A stretch of 64,000 bases of DNA from Defluviibacillus sp043739385 (GTDB lineage: Bacteria; Pseudomonadota; Gammaproteobacteria; Burkholderiales; Burkholderiaceae_C). Of this stretch, positions 42,161 to 51,800 are shown one piece after another. The notes beneath the pieces were generated by a model. It was given only the letters and a program-made list of their open reading frames with translations. It ran no database searches and was not told where the DNA came from. Positions within the stretch are counted from its first letter, which is position 1; each line of letters starts with the position of its first letter. The stretch spans positions 1 to 64,000 of the forward strand of contig JAYUED010000001.1 in the NCBI GenBank assembly GCA_043739385.1, written 5' to 3'. A program made the position numbers and the translations under genes.

Positions 42161-44521
42161 ATGCAAGTTTCTGATCAACCTGTGCTGCGCGACATCGTTC
42201 TTGTCGGGGGCGGACACAGCCATGTAGGCGTACTCAAACGCTTCGGCATGAACCCTATTCCTGGCGTTCGCCTCACGCTGATTTGCACCGACACGCACAC
42301 ACCGTATTCCGGTATGTTGCCGGGCTACATTGCGGGCCATTACGGCTATGACGAGGTCCATATTGATTTGGGCAAGCTCTGTGTCTTCGCCGGTGCAAGG
42401 CTTTACCGCGATGAGGTGATCGGCCTAGACCGTAACGCAAAAAAAGTGCTTTGCAGTACCCGGCCGCCTGTATCGTATGACTTTCTTGCTATTAATACAG
42501 GATCAACCCCACAGGTCGCCCGTGTGCCAGGGGCTTCAGAGCACGCGGTGCCCGTCAAGCCGATTTACCAGTTCAATCAGCGTTGGTTAAGCCTTTTGGA
42601 ACGGGTGCGTCAACGCCCTAGCAATCAAGTCCGCACGACTATCGCGGTAGTGGGCGGTGGTGCGGGCGGTGTTGAGCTGACTTTGGCCATACAGTTTCGC
42701 CTGCGCCACGAGTTGCAAACGCTGGGCCGCAACCCAGATGAGCTGGCGTTTCACATTTTTACCAGCGGTGCCACTGTCCTGCCAACGCACAACCCCGGCG
42801 TTCAGCGCAGATTCGCGCAGATCCTGGTACAGCGTGGCGTGGTGGTGCACTGCAACGCCGAAGTGAACAAGGTTCAGGCCGTGGCTGGGTCGCATGCTTC
42901 CTACGCTTCCAACCATGGCGGACGTTTGATGACCGCCAACGGTGACACCTTGGATGCTGACGAGATCATGTGGGTAACGCAAGCCGGTGGCCCGGCATGG
43001 CTGCGTGGCACAGGTTTGGCGCTGGACGACAACGGCTTCATTCAGGTTAACGACCACCTGCAAACCGTCACTGACCCGTGTATCTTCGCGGCGGGTGACG
43101 TTGCTACGTTGGTCAATAATCCCGTGGAAAAAGCCGGTGTTTTTGCCGTGCGCCAAGGCCCGCCGCTAGCGGATAACTTGCGCCACAGCGTGCTAGGCAC
43201 ACCGCTCAAACCCTACCGTCCCCAGCGCCGCTGGCTGGCCCTCATCAGTACGGGGGACAAACATGCGGTGGCTTCCCGTGGCGCTTTGTGCCTAGGTGGA
43301 TTAAGTGCTGTGGGCGATGCCTTGTGGCGCTGGAAGGATGCGATCGACCAGCGCTTCATGCGCAATTTCAGTGAGTTTCCCCTGATGGATGCCTCTGCGA
43401 TGGCCGCACGCCAGACCAAAATGGCGCAAGCACCTCAACTCCCGCTCACCCCTGACGAATCCCAGCAAGCCATCTCCGCTATTGCCATGCGCTGCGGTGG
43501 CTGTGGGGCCAAAGTCGGTGCGACGGTGTTGTCCCGTGCCCTCAGCGCCTTGATGCCAGTGCCACGTGACGATGTGTTGATTGGTCTACACGCTCCGGAC
43601 GATGCCGCTGTGGTGCGCGTGCCGCCCGGTAAAGCGATGGTGCATTCGGTAGATTTTTTCCGCTCGTTCATTGACGACCCTTATCTGTTCGGAAAAGTTG
43701 CGGCCAACCACGCATTGGGCGATATTTTTGCGATGGGTGGTGAAGCCCAGTCCGCCACCGCCATCGCCACCGTGCCGCCGGGCCTGGAGTCCAAAGTCGA
43801 AGACCTGCTGTTCCAGATGATGACCGGGGCGATGGAGGTGTTGAACGAGGCCAACTGCGCTTTGGTGGGCGGCCACACTGGCGAAGGCCGCGAACTGGCA
43901 TTGGGTTTCGCCATCAACGGCCTGATCGATGAATCACTGACTTCAGTGCTCCGCAAAGGGGGAATGCAAGCCGGTGACGTGCTACTGCTGACCAAGCCGA
44001 TAGGCACCGGCACGCTGTTCGCGGCTCACGCCAAGGGGCAAGCCAAAGGCCGTTGGGTTGATGCCGCCTTGCAGTCTATGGTGGTGTCAAACCGAGCAGG
44101 CGCGCAAATTTTGCGGGAGTTTGGGGCCACGGCATGCACTGATTTGACGGGTTTTGGTTTGCTGGGCCATTTGGTAGAGATGACCCGTCCGTCAGAGGTA
44201 GATGCTGAAATCCACCTGTCCGCGCTGCCCTTGCTGGACGGTGCACTGGAGTGCGTGGCTGCTGGCATCGTCAGCTCTTTGCAGCCCGCCAACGTGCGGC
44301 TGCGTCGAGCGCTGCGCAACCAAGCCGAATTCGTGGCTGATCCGCGTTATCCGCTGTTGTTTGACCCGCAGACGGCGGGCGGTTTGCTGGCGACAGTGCC
44401 AGCAACACAGGCACAGGCTTGCGTAGCGGCGCTGAAGGCGGCGGGCTATGGGCATACGGCGGTTATTGGCCGTATCCTGCCCGCAGGAGATGCACTGGCA
44501 CCGATTGGGTTGGTGTTTTGA
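42161..44521 (+). CDS. senC: SenC: selenophosphate synthetase SelD fused to an NADH-dehydrogenase-like flavoprotein
   Basis: 786 residues. Residues 8-385 form a pyridine nucleotide oxidoreductase (FAD motif VLVGGGHSHVGVLKRFG, NAD motif VVGGGAGGVELTLA, second FAD site FAAGDVATL). Residues about 440-786 are SelD: RCGGCGAK with catalytic Cys448 and the following Lys, then DDAAVVRVPPG, VGGHTGEGRELALGFA, TDLTGFGLLGHL and FDPQTAGGLLA. The active site uses Cys, not selenocysteine. It makes selenophosphate from selenide and ATP; the flavin half may reduce the selenium supply. A bidirectional terminator follows at once. Confidence 0.92.
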   Translation: MQVSDQPVLRDIVLVGGGHSHVGVLKRFGMNPIPGVRLTLICTDTHTPYSGMLPGYIAGHYGYDEVHIDLGKLCVFAGARLYRDEVIGLDRNAKKVLCSTRPPVSYDFLAINTGSTPQVARVPGASEHAVPVKPIYQFNQRWLSLLERVRQRPSNQVRTTIAVVGGGAGGVELTLAIQFRLRHELQTLGRNPDELAFHIFTSGATVLPTHNPGVQRRFAQILVQRGVVVHCNAEVNKVQAVAGSHASYASNHGGRLMTANGDTLDADEIMWVTQAGGPAWLRGTGLALDDNGFIQVNDHLQTVTDPCIFAAGDVATLVNNPVEKAGVFAVRQGPPLADNLRHSVLGTPLKPYRPQRRWLALISTGDKHAVASRGALCLGGLSAVGDALWRWKDAIDQRFMRNFSEFPLMDASAMAARQTKMAQAPQLPLTPDESQQAISAIAMRCGGCGAKVGATVLSRALSALMPVPRDDVLIGLHAPDDAAVVRVPPGKAMVHSVDFFRSFIDDPYLFGKVAANHALGDIFAMGGEAQSATAIATVPPGLESKVEDLLFQMMTGAMEVLNEANCALVGGHTGEGRELALGFAINGLIDESLTSVLRKGGMQAGDVLLLTKPIGTGTLFAAHAKGQAKGRWVDAALQSMVVSNRAGAQILREFGATACTDLTGFGLLGHLVEMTRPSEVDAEIHLSALPLLDGALECVAAGIVSSLQPANVRLRRALRNQAEFVADPRYPLLFDPQTAGGLLATVPATQAQACVAALKAAGYGHTAVIGRILPAGDALAPIGLVF

Positions 44522-44527
44522 TATAAA

Positions 44528-44557
44528 AAATGGCGCAACCTTTCGATTGCGCCATTT
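44528..44557. terminator. Bidirectional Rho-independent terminator between senC and the DUF481 gene
   Basis: AAATGGCGCAA and TTGCGCCATTT form a perfect 11-bp stem with an 8-base loop, flanked by A- and T-rich runs on both sides. It serves the convergent senC (plus) and DUF481 (minus) transcripts. Confidence 0.92.
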
Positions 44558-44583
44558 AATATTATTAATATTAAATTAATTAA

Positions 44584-45357
44584 TTAGTATTTATATCCAA
44601 AACCAAATGTCACCAAGCTACTGGTGGTTTTGAAGCCGAGGCTGGGCTTGCTGTTGTAAGTCATACCTGCACCGACATTGAGCGTCCAAGCATTCGAGAT
44701 TACCGTGGCGAGCGATACGTCAAAGGTGCTGCGGTTTCCTATGACGGATTGGCCTGGGTAATAGACAAAGCGCTGTTTGACGGTGGACGTTTTGCTCAAC
44801 TGGTGGCTTGACTCTTCACCCAATAACAACTCTGCACCCCTGATGCTGGACGCGTCGGGAGGCGTGGTGGTAACGAACTTGGTATCAGAATAGCCCGCAC
44901 CGCCAAATACGTCAAAGCTCATGTCGGGAGTGCGAACAACCTTGTAACCCAGGCCTGTGTTCAGCGCATAGCGCGCGCTGATATTTTGGATTTTGTTGGT
45001 TTCAAAGTCACCACCACCGAACGCGTACAAAGTGTTCGACAGGTTGTAGTCATAGCGCGCACCCAAGCGGAACAACTGCGATGTGCGCGAAGACACGCCA
45101 TTGGTTTTGTTGTTACCGTAGTTTGCTAAGCTATAAATGCTGATTTTGTCAGCAGTCGTTTCACGCGAGCCGTTGGCCAGAGCGTTGAACGCTTGGGTAG
45201 AAGTGTTGCTCGAAGCGGCTGCACCACCTACAGAAACGGCACCATGCCACTGGCCATCAGGCATAGCTTGCGCGAATGAGGCACCAGCGGCAGTAACGCC
45301 GACGCAAAACAAGGCGATTTGCAAGGAAGATAGTTTTTTTGAAAATACAGATGACAT
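44584..45357 (-). CDS. DUF481 (YdiY-like) outer-membrane beta-barrel protein
   Basis: 257 residues. It has a signal peptide (LQIALFCVGVTAAGASFAQA) and alternating amphipathic strands (FRLGARYDYNLSNTLYAFGGGDFE, TGLGYKVVRTPDMSFDVFGGAGYSD), and it ends in the aromatic strand VTFGFGYKY as outer-membrane barrels do. The family includes E. coli YdiY, described as salt- or acid-induced. The gene stands alone and is preceded by a very AT-rich spacer. Confidence 0.87.
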   Translation of the reverse strand: MSSVFSKKLSSLQIALFCVGVTAAGASFAQAMPDGQWHGAVSVGGAAASSNTSTQAFNALANGSRETTADKISIYSLANYGNNKTNGVSSRTSQLFRLGARYDYNLSNTLYAFGGGDFETNKIQNISARYALNTGLGYKVVRTPDMSFDVFGGAGYSDTKFVTTTPPDASSIRGAELLLGEESSHQLSKTSTVKQRFVYYPGQSVIGNRSTFDVSLATVISNAWTLNVGAGMTYNSKPSLGFKTTSSLVTFGFGYKY

Positions 45358-45480
45358 GAAAATAGATGCAATTATTTAATTAAGTATTGAAGTTTTATAT
45401 TTATTTTTAATATATTAAATGTTAATAAATATATATTAAAAATTAATTTTATCATTTATACATTAATAAATTAACTGTCT
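45358..45480. other. Extremely AT-rich spacer upstream of the DUF481 gene
   Basis: A stretch made almost only of A and T (for example TTAATATATTAAATG and AAATATATATTAAAAATTAA) covers about 120 bases. It is the most AT-rich segment in the window. It may hold the promoter of the DUF481 gene and be a target for H-NS-like silencing proteins. No open frame of note is present. Confidence 0.6.
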
Positions 45481-45606
45481 TTTCCATGGCTTTACGAGTT
45501 GAGGGTGTGCGGCGTTAACTTCATCTCATTTTTAGTGAAAAATAACGCCGAGTTGTATCAAAAAGTAAACACGACACAATTTCCACTACAAAGCTGTGGT
45601 CATACG

Positions 45607-46500
45607 TCATAAATTCGTGCGTAAACGCCAAATCTCAGGGAACAGCACCACGTCCAGCATTTTGCGCAAGTAGCTGACGCCGCCTGTCCCACCGGTGCCG
45701 CGTTTGAAGCCAATAACGCGCTCAACGGTGGTTACGTGGCGGAACCGCCAGAGGCGAAAAGCGTCTTCTAAATCGGTCAGCTCTTCGCCGAGTTGGTACA
45801 AATCCCAGTGGTGTTCTGGGTCGCGGTAGACGGTAAGCCAAGCTTGTTCCACCGCGTCATTTTCGACGTAAGGCTGCGTCCAGTCCCGCTCGGTGTGGCT
45901 GGCGGGCACGGCTAAACCTCGGCGGGCGAGCAGACGCAGGGATTCGTCGTAGAGGGACGGCGCTTCGTAGGCGGTTTGTACTTTGGCCAGTAAATCTGGG
46001 CGGTGGGTGTGGGGCTTGAGCATGGCGGCATTTTTGTTGCCCAGCGCGAATTCAATGCTGCGGTACTGGTAGCTTTGAAAGCCGCTGCTGTTCGCTAAAT
46101 AAGGCCGCAGCGCGCTGTACTCGGGTGGTGTCATGGTGGCCAGAACGTCCCAGGCATGAACAAGTTGTTCCATGATTTTGCTGACGCGGGCGAGCCTTTT
46201 GAAGGCACTGCCGAGTTGGTCATTCGCGACGCCTTGGATGGCTGCATGCAGCTCGTGCAGCATAAGCTTCATCCACAGCTCACTCGTTTGGTGCTGCACG
46301 ATGAACAGCATCTCGTCATGGGCGGGCGACAGCGGTTTTTGTGCGCCCAGGATGGCGTCAAGCTGCAAATAGTCGCCGTAGCTCATGCTGGCGCTGAAGT
46401 CGAGTTGGGCTTTTTCAGCGTGAACGATGGCTTCAGGCAGGGCTGTGGCTGCGGATTCCGATGCCGGTGGTGATACCGAGGTGGAAGCGTGGGGGCACAT
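45607..46500 (-). CDS. kynA: Tryptophan 2,3-dioxygenase
   Basis: 297 residues. It is a heme enzyme that opens the indole ring of tryptophan to N-formylkynurenine. Typical motifs are DFSASMSYGDYLQLDAILGAQKP, HDEMLFIVQHQTSELWMKLMLHEL and FRFRHVTTVERVIGFKRGTGGT (heme His in RHVTTVER). It is the last gene of kynB-kynU-kynA on the minus strand. Length is normal for bacterial KynA. Confidence 0.97.
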   Translation of the reverse strand: MCPHASTSVSPPASESAATALPEAIVHAEKAQLDFSASMSYGDYLQLDAILGAQKPLSPAHDEMLFIVQHQTSELWMKLMLHELHAAIQGVANDQLGSAFKRLARVSKIMEQLVHAWDVLATMTPPEYSALRPYLANSSGFQSYQYRSIEFALGNKNAAMLKPHTHRPDLLAKVQTAYEAPSLYDESLRLLARRGLAVPASHTERDWTQPYVENDAVEQAWLTVYRDPEHHWDLYQLGEELTDLEDAFRLWRFRHVTTVERVIGFKRGTGGTGGVSYLRKMLDVVLFPEIWRLRTNL

Positions 46501-46525
46501 GGTGGTAGCTTTCTTTGGAGTCAGG

Positions 46526-47947
46526 TCAAGTCACGGCGTTGGCTTGGTTGAATTCAGGGCGCTTCCACTCGGCCGTAGCAAGGACTTGATGGAGGTGCTC
46601 CACAGCGTGCCAAACGTCTTCATAGCGGAGGTAGAGTGGTGTGAAGCCAAAGCGCAGGAGGTGGGCAGCGTGGTTTTCGTCGGTGCGGGGAGCATTGGAA
46701 GAGTTGGAAGAGTCACCCACCACTTGCCCCGCTCGGTAGTCGCCGATCACGCCGCGTGCGATCAATGCCTGGATGACTGCGAAGGCAGGCGATGTGGCAG
46801 TGCTGCCAGGTGTCAGCGTCGACCCGTGTGCCGGGGTGAAAGTGATCGATACCTGGGAGCCGCGTTGGGCGTGGTCGCGCGGGGTTACGATTTCCAGTTT
46901 TCCCAGATCATGGCCGACATGGCCGGTATAGCGCTCTTCGATTAATTGGATAAACAAATCTGTCAACGCCAGCGATTTTTTGCGCAGCGCCGTCATCCCG
47001 CCCATTGGCTTAGCGGCGTCAAAAACGTCTAACCCGCACTCCAGTGCGGCCATGCTGATGATGGGCTGGGTTCCGCACAGGTAGCGCGCTATACCGGGTG
47101 CAGGGCGGTAATCGGGTGTGAACGCAAATGGGGAAGCGTGGCCCCACCAGCCAGAAAGTGGCTGCGCAAAGGTGTCGGCGTGGCGGGGGTGAACCCACAC
47201 AAAAGCGGGTGCACCGGGGCCACCGTTCAGGTATTTGTAGCCGCAGCCGATGGCGAAGTCAGCGTTCGCGCTGTGCAAATCTACGGGCACAGCACCCGCG
47301 CTGTGTGCCAAATCCCACACGGTTAGCGCGCCTGCGGTATGGGCTTGCGCGGTGATACCAGCCATGTCGTGCATGGCCCCGGTACGGTAGTTGACGTGGG
47401 TCAGCATCAGCACGGCGACTTCGTTGGTCAGGCTGGCGGGAATGTCACCGGCGTCCACCAATTTGAGCTGCAAGCCATGCTGTGCGCACAGGCCTTGGGC
47501 GATGTAGAGGTCAGTGGGGAAGTTGCTGCGCTCGGAGACGATGGTGTTCCGATTAATTTTCAAAGAATTTTGGCCCGTAGCGCAATGAGAATCTTCACGA
47601 GTAGCTATCAAAATTGCAGCACTTAATACCTTGAAGAGGTTGATGGAGGTGCTGTCGGTCGCCACCACTTCGCCCGCATTGGCGCCAATCCACGGTGCGA
47701 TTTGGTTGCCAAGTCGCTGGGGCAGGTCAAACCAACTGGCGCTATTCCACGAGCGAATCAGGCCATTACCCCATTCTTGGGTAACGACTTCGGCAACACG
47801 GGCGGGTGCGGCTTTGGGCATTACGCCAAGGGAGTTGCCGTCGAGGTAGATCACGCCAGGGGGCAGGGTGAAGTGGTTGCGCAGGTTACGCAGCGGGTCT
47901 TGGGCGTCGAGCGTTTGGCAATCTTGCAGAGAGGTCATGGGCGTCAT
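46526..47947 (-). CDS. kynU: Kynureninase, with an in-frame repeat-derived insertion
   Basis: 473 residues, some 45-60 longer than typical bacterial KynU. It cleaves kynurenine to anthranilate and alanine with pyridoxal phosphate on Lys238 (GCGYKYLNGGPG). NSLGVMPKAAPARV, SERSNFPTDLYIAQGL and HVNYRTGAMHDMAGI are typical. Residues about 111-128 (from REDSHCATGQNS) interrupt the usual run just before SERSNFPTD and are encoded by a short repeat. A second extra, Ser/Asn-rich stretch lies near the C-terminus (VVGDSSNSSNAPR). Confidence 0.95.
   Translation of the reverse strand: MTPMTSLQDCQTLDAQDPLRNLRNHFTLPPGVIYLDGNSLGVMPKAAPARVAEVVTQEWGNGLIRSWNSASWFDLPQRLGNQIAPWIGANAGEVVATDSTSINLFKVLSAAILIATREDSHCATGQNSLKINRNTIVSERSNFPTDLYIAQGLCAQHGLQLKLVDAGDIPASLTNEVAVLMLTHVNYRTGAMHDMAGITAQAHTAGALTVWDLAHSAGAVPVDLHSANADFAIGCGYKYLNGGPGAPAFVWVHPRHADTFAQPLSGWWGHASPFAFTPDYRPAPGIARYLCGTQPIISMAALECGLDVFDAAKPMGGMTALRKKSLALTDLFIQLIEERYTGHVGHDLGKLEIVTPRDHAQRGSQVSITFTPAHGSTLTPGSTATSPAFAVIQALIARGVIGDYRAGQVVGDSSNSSNAPRTDENHAAHLLRFGFTPLYLRYEDVWHAVEHLHQVLATAEWKRPEFNQANAVT
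47565..47615. repeat. Short Comamonadaceae-type repeat inserted in kynU
   Basis: On the minus strand it reads AATTTTGATAGC, then about 25 bases, then GCGCTACGGGCCAAAATTC. The ends are AATTTT and AAAATT and so nearly palindromic. It lies inside kynU, keeps the frame and adds residues absent from typical kynureninases. A related degenerate copy lies at 38853-38906. Confidence 0.55.
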
Positions 47948-47983
47948 GGTGGTCAGGCTTGAGGTTTAGATTAAAAGTTCGCG

Positions 47984-48646
47984 CTAAAGCTCGCGCAGTA
48001 CCGCGCGCACGGGTGAGGCGTCGGCTGTCATTAATTTCAGGGGAAGGGCGATCAGTTCGTAGTCCCCCTCAGGTACATCGTCAAGCACCAGGTTTTCTAG
48101 CACACGCAGATTCAGGCGGCGGATGGTTTGATGGCTGTCCAGAGTTTTACTGTCGGCAGGGTCGATGCTGGCGGTGTCGATGCCAATCAACAGAACGCCA
48201 AGGGCTGCAAGACGTTCGATGGTGTCAGGCGCATAGGCGCAGAGATCGTCGTCCCATCGGTCTACAGGCATTTGCGCGTAAGTGCGCACCAACACGCGTG
48301 GAGGCAAGTCCACACATGCATGGGCGATATAAGCCCAGGTAATCAGCGGGCCACAAGCGATGGCATGGATAACGCGGCAGGGGCCGAGGTAGGGCGCCAA
48401 GTCAATCTGCCCTACGCTCTGGCCTTGTGGATCGTAGTGCAGCGGGGCATCGGCATGGGCACCGATATGTGGGGTCAGTGCGAGGGTACTGACGTTGACG
48501 GGGCAGTTGGGGCCGATGGTTGCTACCCAGTGCTGCTGGTAGGCGGTGTCACCTGGAAATACGGGTGTGTTTGCTTGGACAGGGGGGGAGATGTCCCAGA
48601 GCTTCTGAGGCGAATCATTGCGCTTGGTTGGAGGCTGATTTGACAT
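47984..48646 (-). CDS. kynB: Kynurenine formamidase (KynB type)
   Basis: 220 residues from the ATG at 48646; an upstream ATG at 48664 is also possible, and the longest frame has 46 unlikely N-terminal residues. The metal-binding motif PHIGAHADAPLHYD and the start WDISPPVQANTPVFPGDT are those of the cyclase/KynB family. It hydrolyses N-formylkynurenine to kynurenine. It is the first gene of the kyn run, with 36 bases to kynU, and is divergent from the large signalling protein gene. Confidence 0.94.
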   Translation of the reverse strand: MSNQPPTKRNDSPQKLWDISPPVQANTPVFPGDTAYQQHWVATIGPNCPVNVSTLALTPHIGAHADAPLHYDPQGQSVGQIDLAPYLGPCRVIHAIACGPLITWAYIAHACVDLPPRVLVRTYAQMPVDRWDDDLCAYAPDTIERLAALGVLLIGIDTASIDPADSKTLDSHQTIRRLNLRVLENLVLDDVPEGDYELIALPLKLMTADASPVRAVLREL

Positions 48647-48867
48647 AGTGCGAGAAGTTTGCATCCGTTGCAAAACTGTGGTGTCGGTAATTTCCAACAG
48701 AACCGAATATTGTTTAGGTCTAAAGCAGAAGTTAGATTTTTTCAATGATTGAGCGGGTGATGCTCGCAAAGCCCTGCATCTCATATGGATGACTTATATT
48801 TTGAGTAAGTTGCGGCCCGCCCATGCGAAAATTGCAAAGTAATCAGGAAATATGAAACATCCAATAG

Positions 48868-51800
48868 ATGCATTCAGCACCACTTCCCTATGACGACAAG
48901 CTGCGTGTTGCAGCATTGCATGCACTGAAAGTTCTTGACAGCGAGCCAGAACCTGTGTTCGATGCTTTGGTGCGCGCGGCATCTTTGGCCTGCGGTATGC
49001 CTATTTCGCTCATCAGTCTGATTGATACAGATCGTCAGTGGTTCAAGGCAAATATCGGTATGCTGGATGTCACTGAAACGCCGCGCGATGTGGCTTTTTG
49101 TGCACACGCCATTCTTGCTGACGAGCTCTTCATCGTGCCCGATGCGAAGCAAGACCTTCGATTTTCAGACAACCCGCTAGTGCTTGAACAGCCCAGTATC
49201 CGGTTTTATGCGGGGGTACCTTTATGTTTGAGCGATGGCAGACGTGTGGGCACGCTGTGCGTGATTGATCAGCAACCGCGTAGCCTTAGTGAATCCCAGT
49301 GTGAAGTTCTGCGTTGTCTGGCCTTGACTGCAGCACATGCGCTTGAAGGCCGAAATGCGATTCGTACGACTCAGCAGATTAGCCATGATCTGGCTGCCAA
49401 CGAAAGTCAGCTGCGTAAGCTTTATGAAACAACACCAGCCATGTTGTATTCCATCGATGTTCAGGGTAACTTATTGATGGTGAGTGACTTTTGGCTGCAC
49501 AAGCTTGGTTACGCACGTGAGGAGGTTATTGGGAGGCCGTCTTCAGACTTTCTGTCACCGGCATCCAAGGCGTATGCCAACAACACTGTGCTGCCCGAAT
49601 TTTTCCTGAAAGGGCGCTGTGACAACATCGCTTACCAGATGCTGGCGAAGAGTGGTGAATGCATTGATATTTTGTTGTCTGCTACTCTTGAACGCAATAA
49701 CGCAGGCCAGCCGTTCCGAAGTCTGGCGTTCTGTGAAGACATTACCCTGCGCTGTAAAGCAGAGCGAGAGCTCACCGCAGAACACCAGCGGCTGAACCAC
49801 ATTGTTGACAGTACACACGCTGGTACCTGGGAGTGGAACGTGCAGACTGGCGAGGTGCGGTTTAACGAGCGTCTAGCGGAAATCATGGGCTATGCGTTGG
49901 CTGATTTGGGTCCGATTTCGGTTCAGACTTGGATTGACTATGGGCACCCTGATGACCGTGAGCGCTCTGCAGCGGCTCACGAGAGACATTTTTCTGGTGA
50001 GACCGAACGCTATGAGTGTGAGTTTCGCCTGCGCCACCGCCTCGGAGAATGGATATGGGTGCTCTCATGCGGCTGCGTTATGACCCGTACAACCGATGGA
50101 AAGCCAGAGTGGGTGTTCGGTATACATCAGGATATTACGCCGCGCAAACTGCGCGAAGAAGCGTTGCGAAAGAGTGAGACATTTCTGGATCGCACGGGAC
50201 AGATTGCTGGTGTCGGTGGTTGGGAAGTTGATCTGGTAACCAATCAGCTTGTCTGGTCTGATGAGACGTGCCGCATTCATGGCATGGCGCCAGGCTATCA
50301 GCCTTCGCTAGAGCGCGCTATCGAGTTTTACGCGCCCGAGGCCCGTCCTGTTATTCAAGCGGCTGTCGAGCTTGGTATCGTCGAAGGTAAGGGCTGGGAT
50401 TTGGAGTTGCCCCTTATTCGGGCGGATGGTGTTTGTATCTGGGTACGCGCGATAGGAACAGTTGAATTCGCTGACGGTAAGCCTGTCAGGATGGCTGGTG
50501 TTGTCCAAGACATCACAGCGGCACGGCAAATGACTGCCAAGCTTGCCGAGCAGCACGATCTGATGCGAGTGACCCTGGAGTCTATCGGGGACGCTGTCAT
50601 CACAACGGATGCGACCGGCAATGTTCAATGGCTCAATCCAATTGCAGAACGGTTAACCGGCTGGAGCAGTGATGAGGCTAAAGGACGACCTGTAACGATG
50701 GTATTTCACATTGTTAATCAGGAAACTCGAATGCCTGCAGAAAATCCTGTGGTCACCTGCCTGGTCCAGGGTAAGTTGGCTGGTGCGGCTAGCCATACCC
50801 TGCTAATTTCCAAGTACGGGGGTGAATTTGGTATTGAAGATTCTGCCGCCCCTATTCGTAACCAAAAAGGGGACATGCTCGGCGTGGTGCTTGTGTTTCG
50901 GGATGTGACTGAGCAGCGCAGGCTGTCAGGTGAAATGACTTACCGAGCCTCCCACGATGCTTTGACTGGACTAGTGAACCGCGCTGAATTTGAAACCCGC
51001 TTGCGCAGGGTACTGAAAAAAGCGTGTGAAGACGACAGCGTGCACGCATTGTTGTACATTGATCTTGACCAGTTCAAGCTGGTCAATGATTCTTGCGGGC
51101 ATGCTGTGGGTGACCAGCTTTTGCAGCAAGTATCGAAGCTGTTTTTAGCCTCGGTACGAGACCGAGATACCCTGGCTAGGCTGGGTGGCGACGAATTTGG
51201 CATTATTCTTGAGCACTGCGATGCGTCGCAAGCTCAACGTGTTGCACAGCAAATTTGCGACCGGATGGATGAATTTCGCTTTATCCATGATGGTCGGCGA
51301 TTTCGGGTCGGTGCAAGTATCGGATTGGTGCCTGTCGATAGCCGCTGGAAGACGACCGAGGCTATCAAGCAAGCGGCCGATACCTCCTGTTATGCCGCCA
51401 AGGATGCTGGGCGCAATCGTGTGCACGCGTGGTTTGATGCTGACATTGCCATGCGAGAAAGACATGGCGAAATGCAGTGGACATCTCGTATTGAACAGGC
51501 GCTAGATGAGGACCGGTTTGTGCTTTTTGCGCAGCGCATAACGACAATAGAGGGTAAGCCTGATGGGCGTCATGCAGAGGTGCTGCTGAGGATGGTGGCG
51601 GATGATGGTTCGTTGGTGTCTGCAGCTGCCTTTTTGCCCGCTGCAGAACGTTTTCATTTGGCTTCACGCATTGACCGCTGGGTACTCAAGCGAGCCATGG
51701 CATGGCTCAAGGCGGTGCCAGTGCTCGAGCGCATTGACAATCTCAGTGTCAACCTCTCTGGCCAATCTATTGGCGACCGAGCTTTTCACCGCTGGGCCAT

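Noticed and set aside
43490..43520. Selenocysteine codon or SECIS in selD
   Set aside because: The catalytic position is an ordinary TGT Cys codon and no in-frame TGA is present, so no Sec insertion is proposed.
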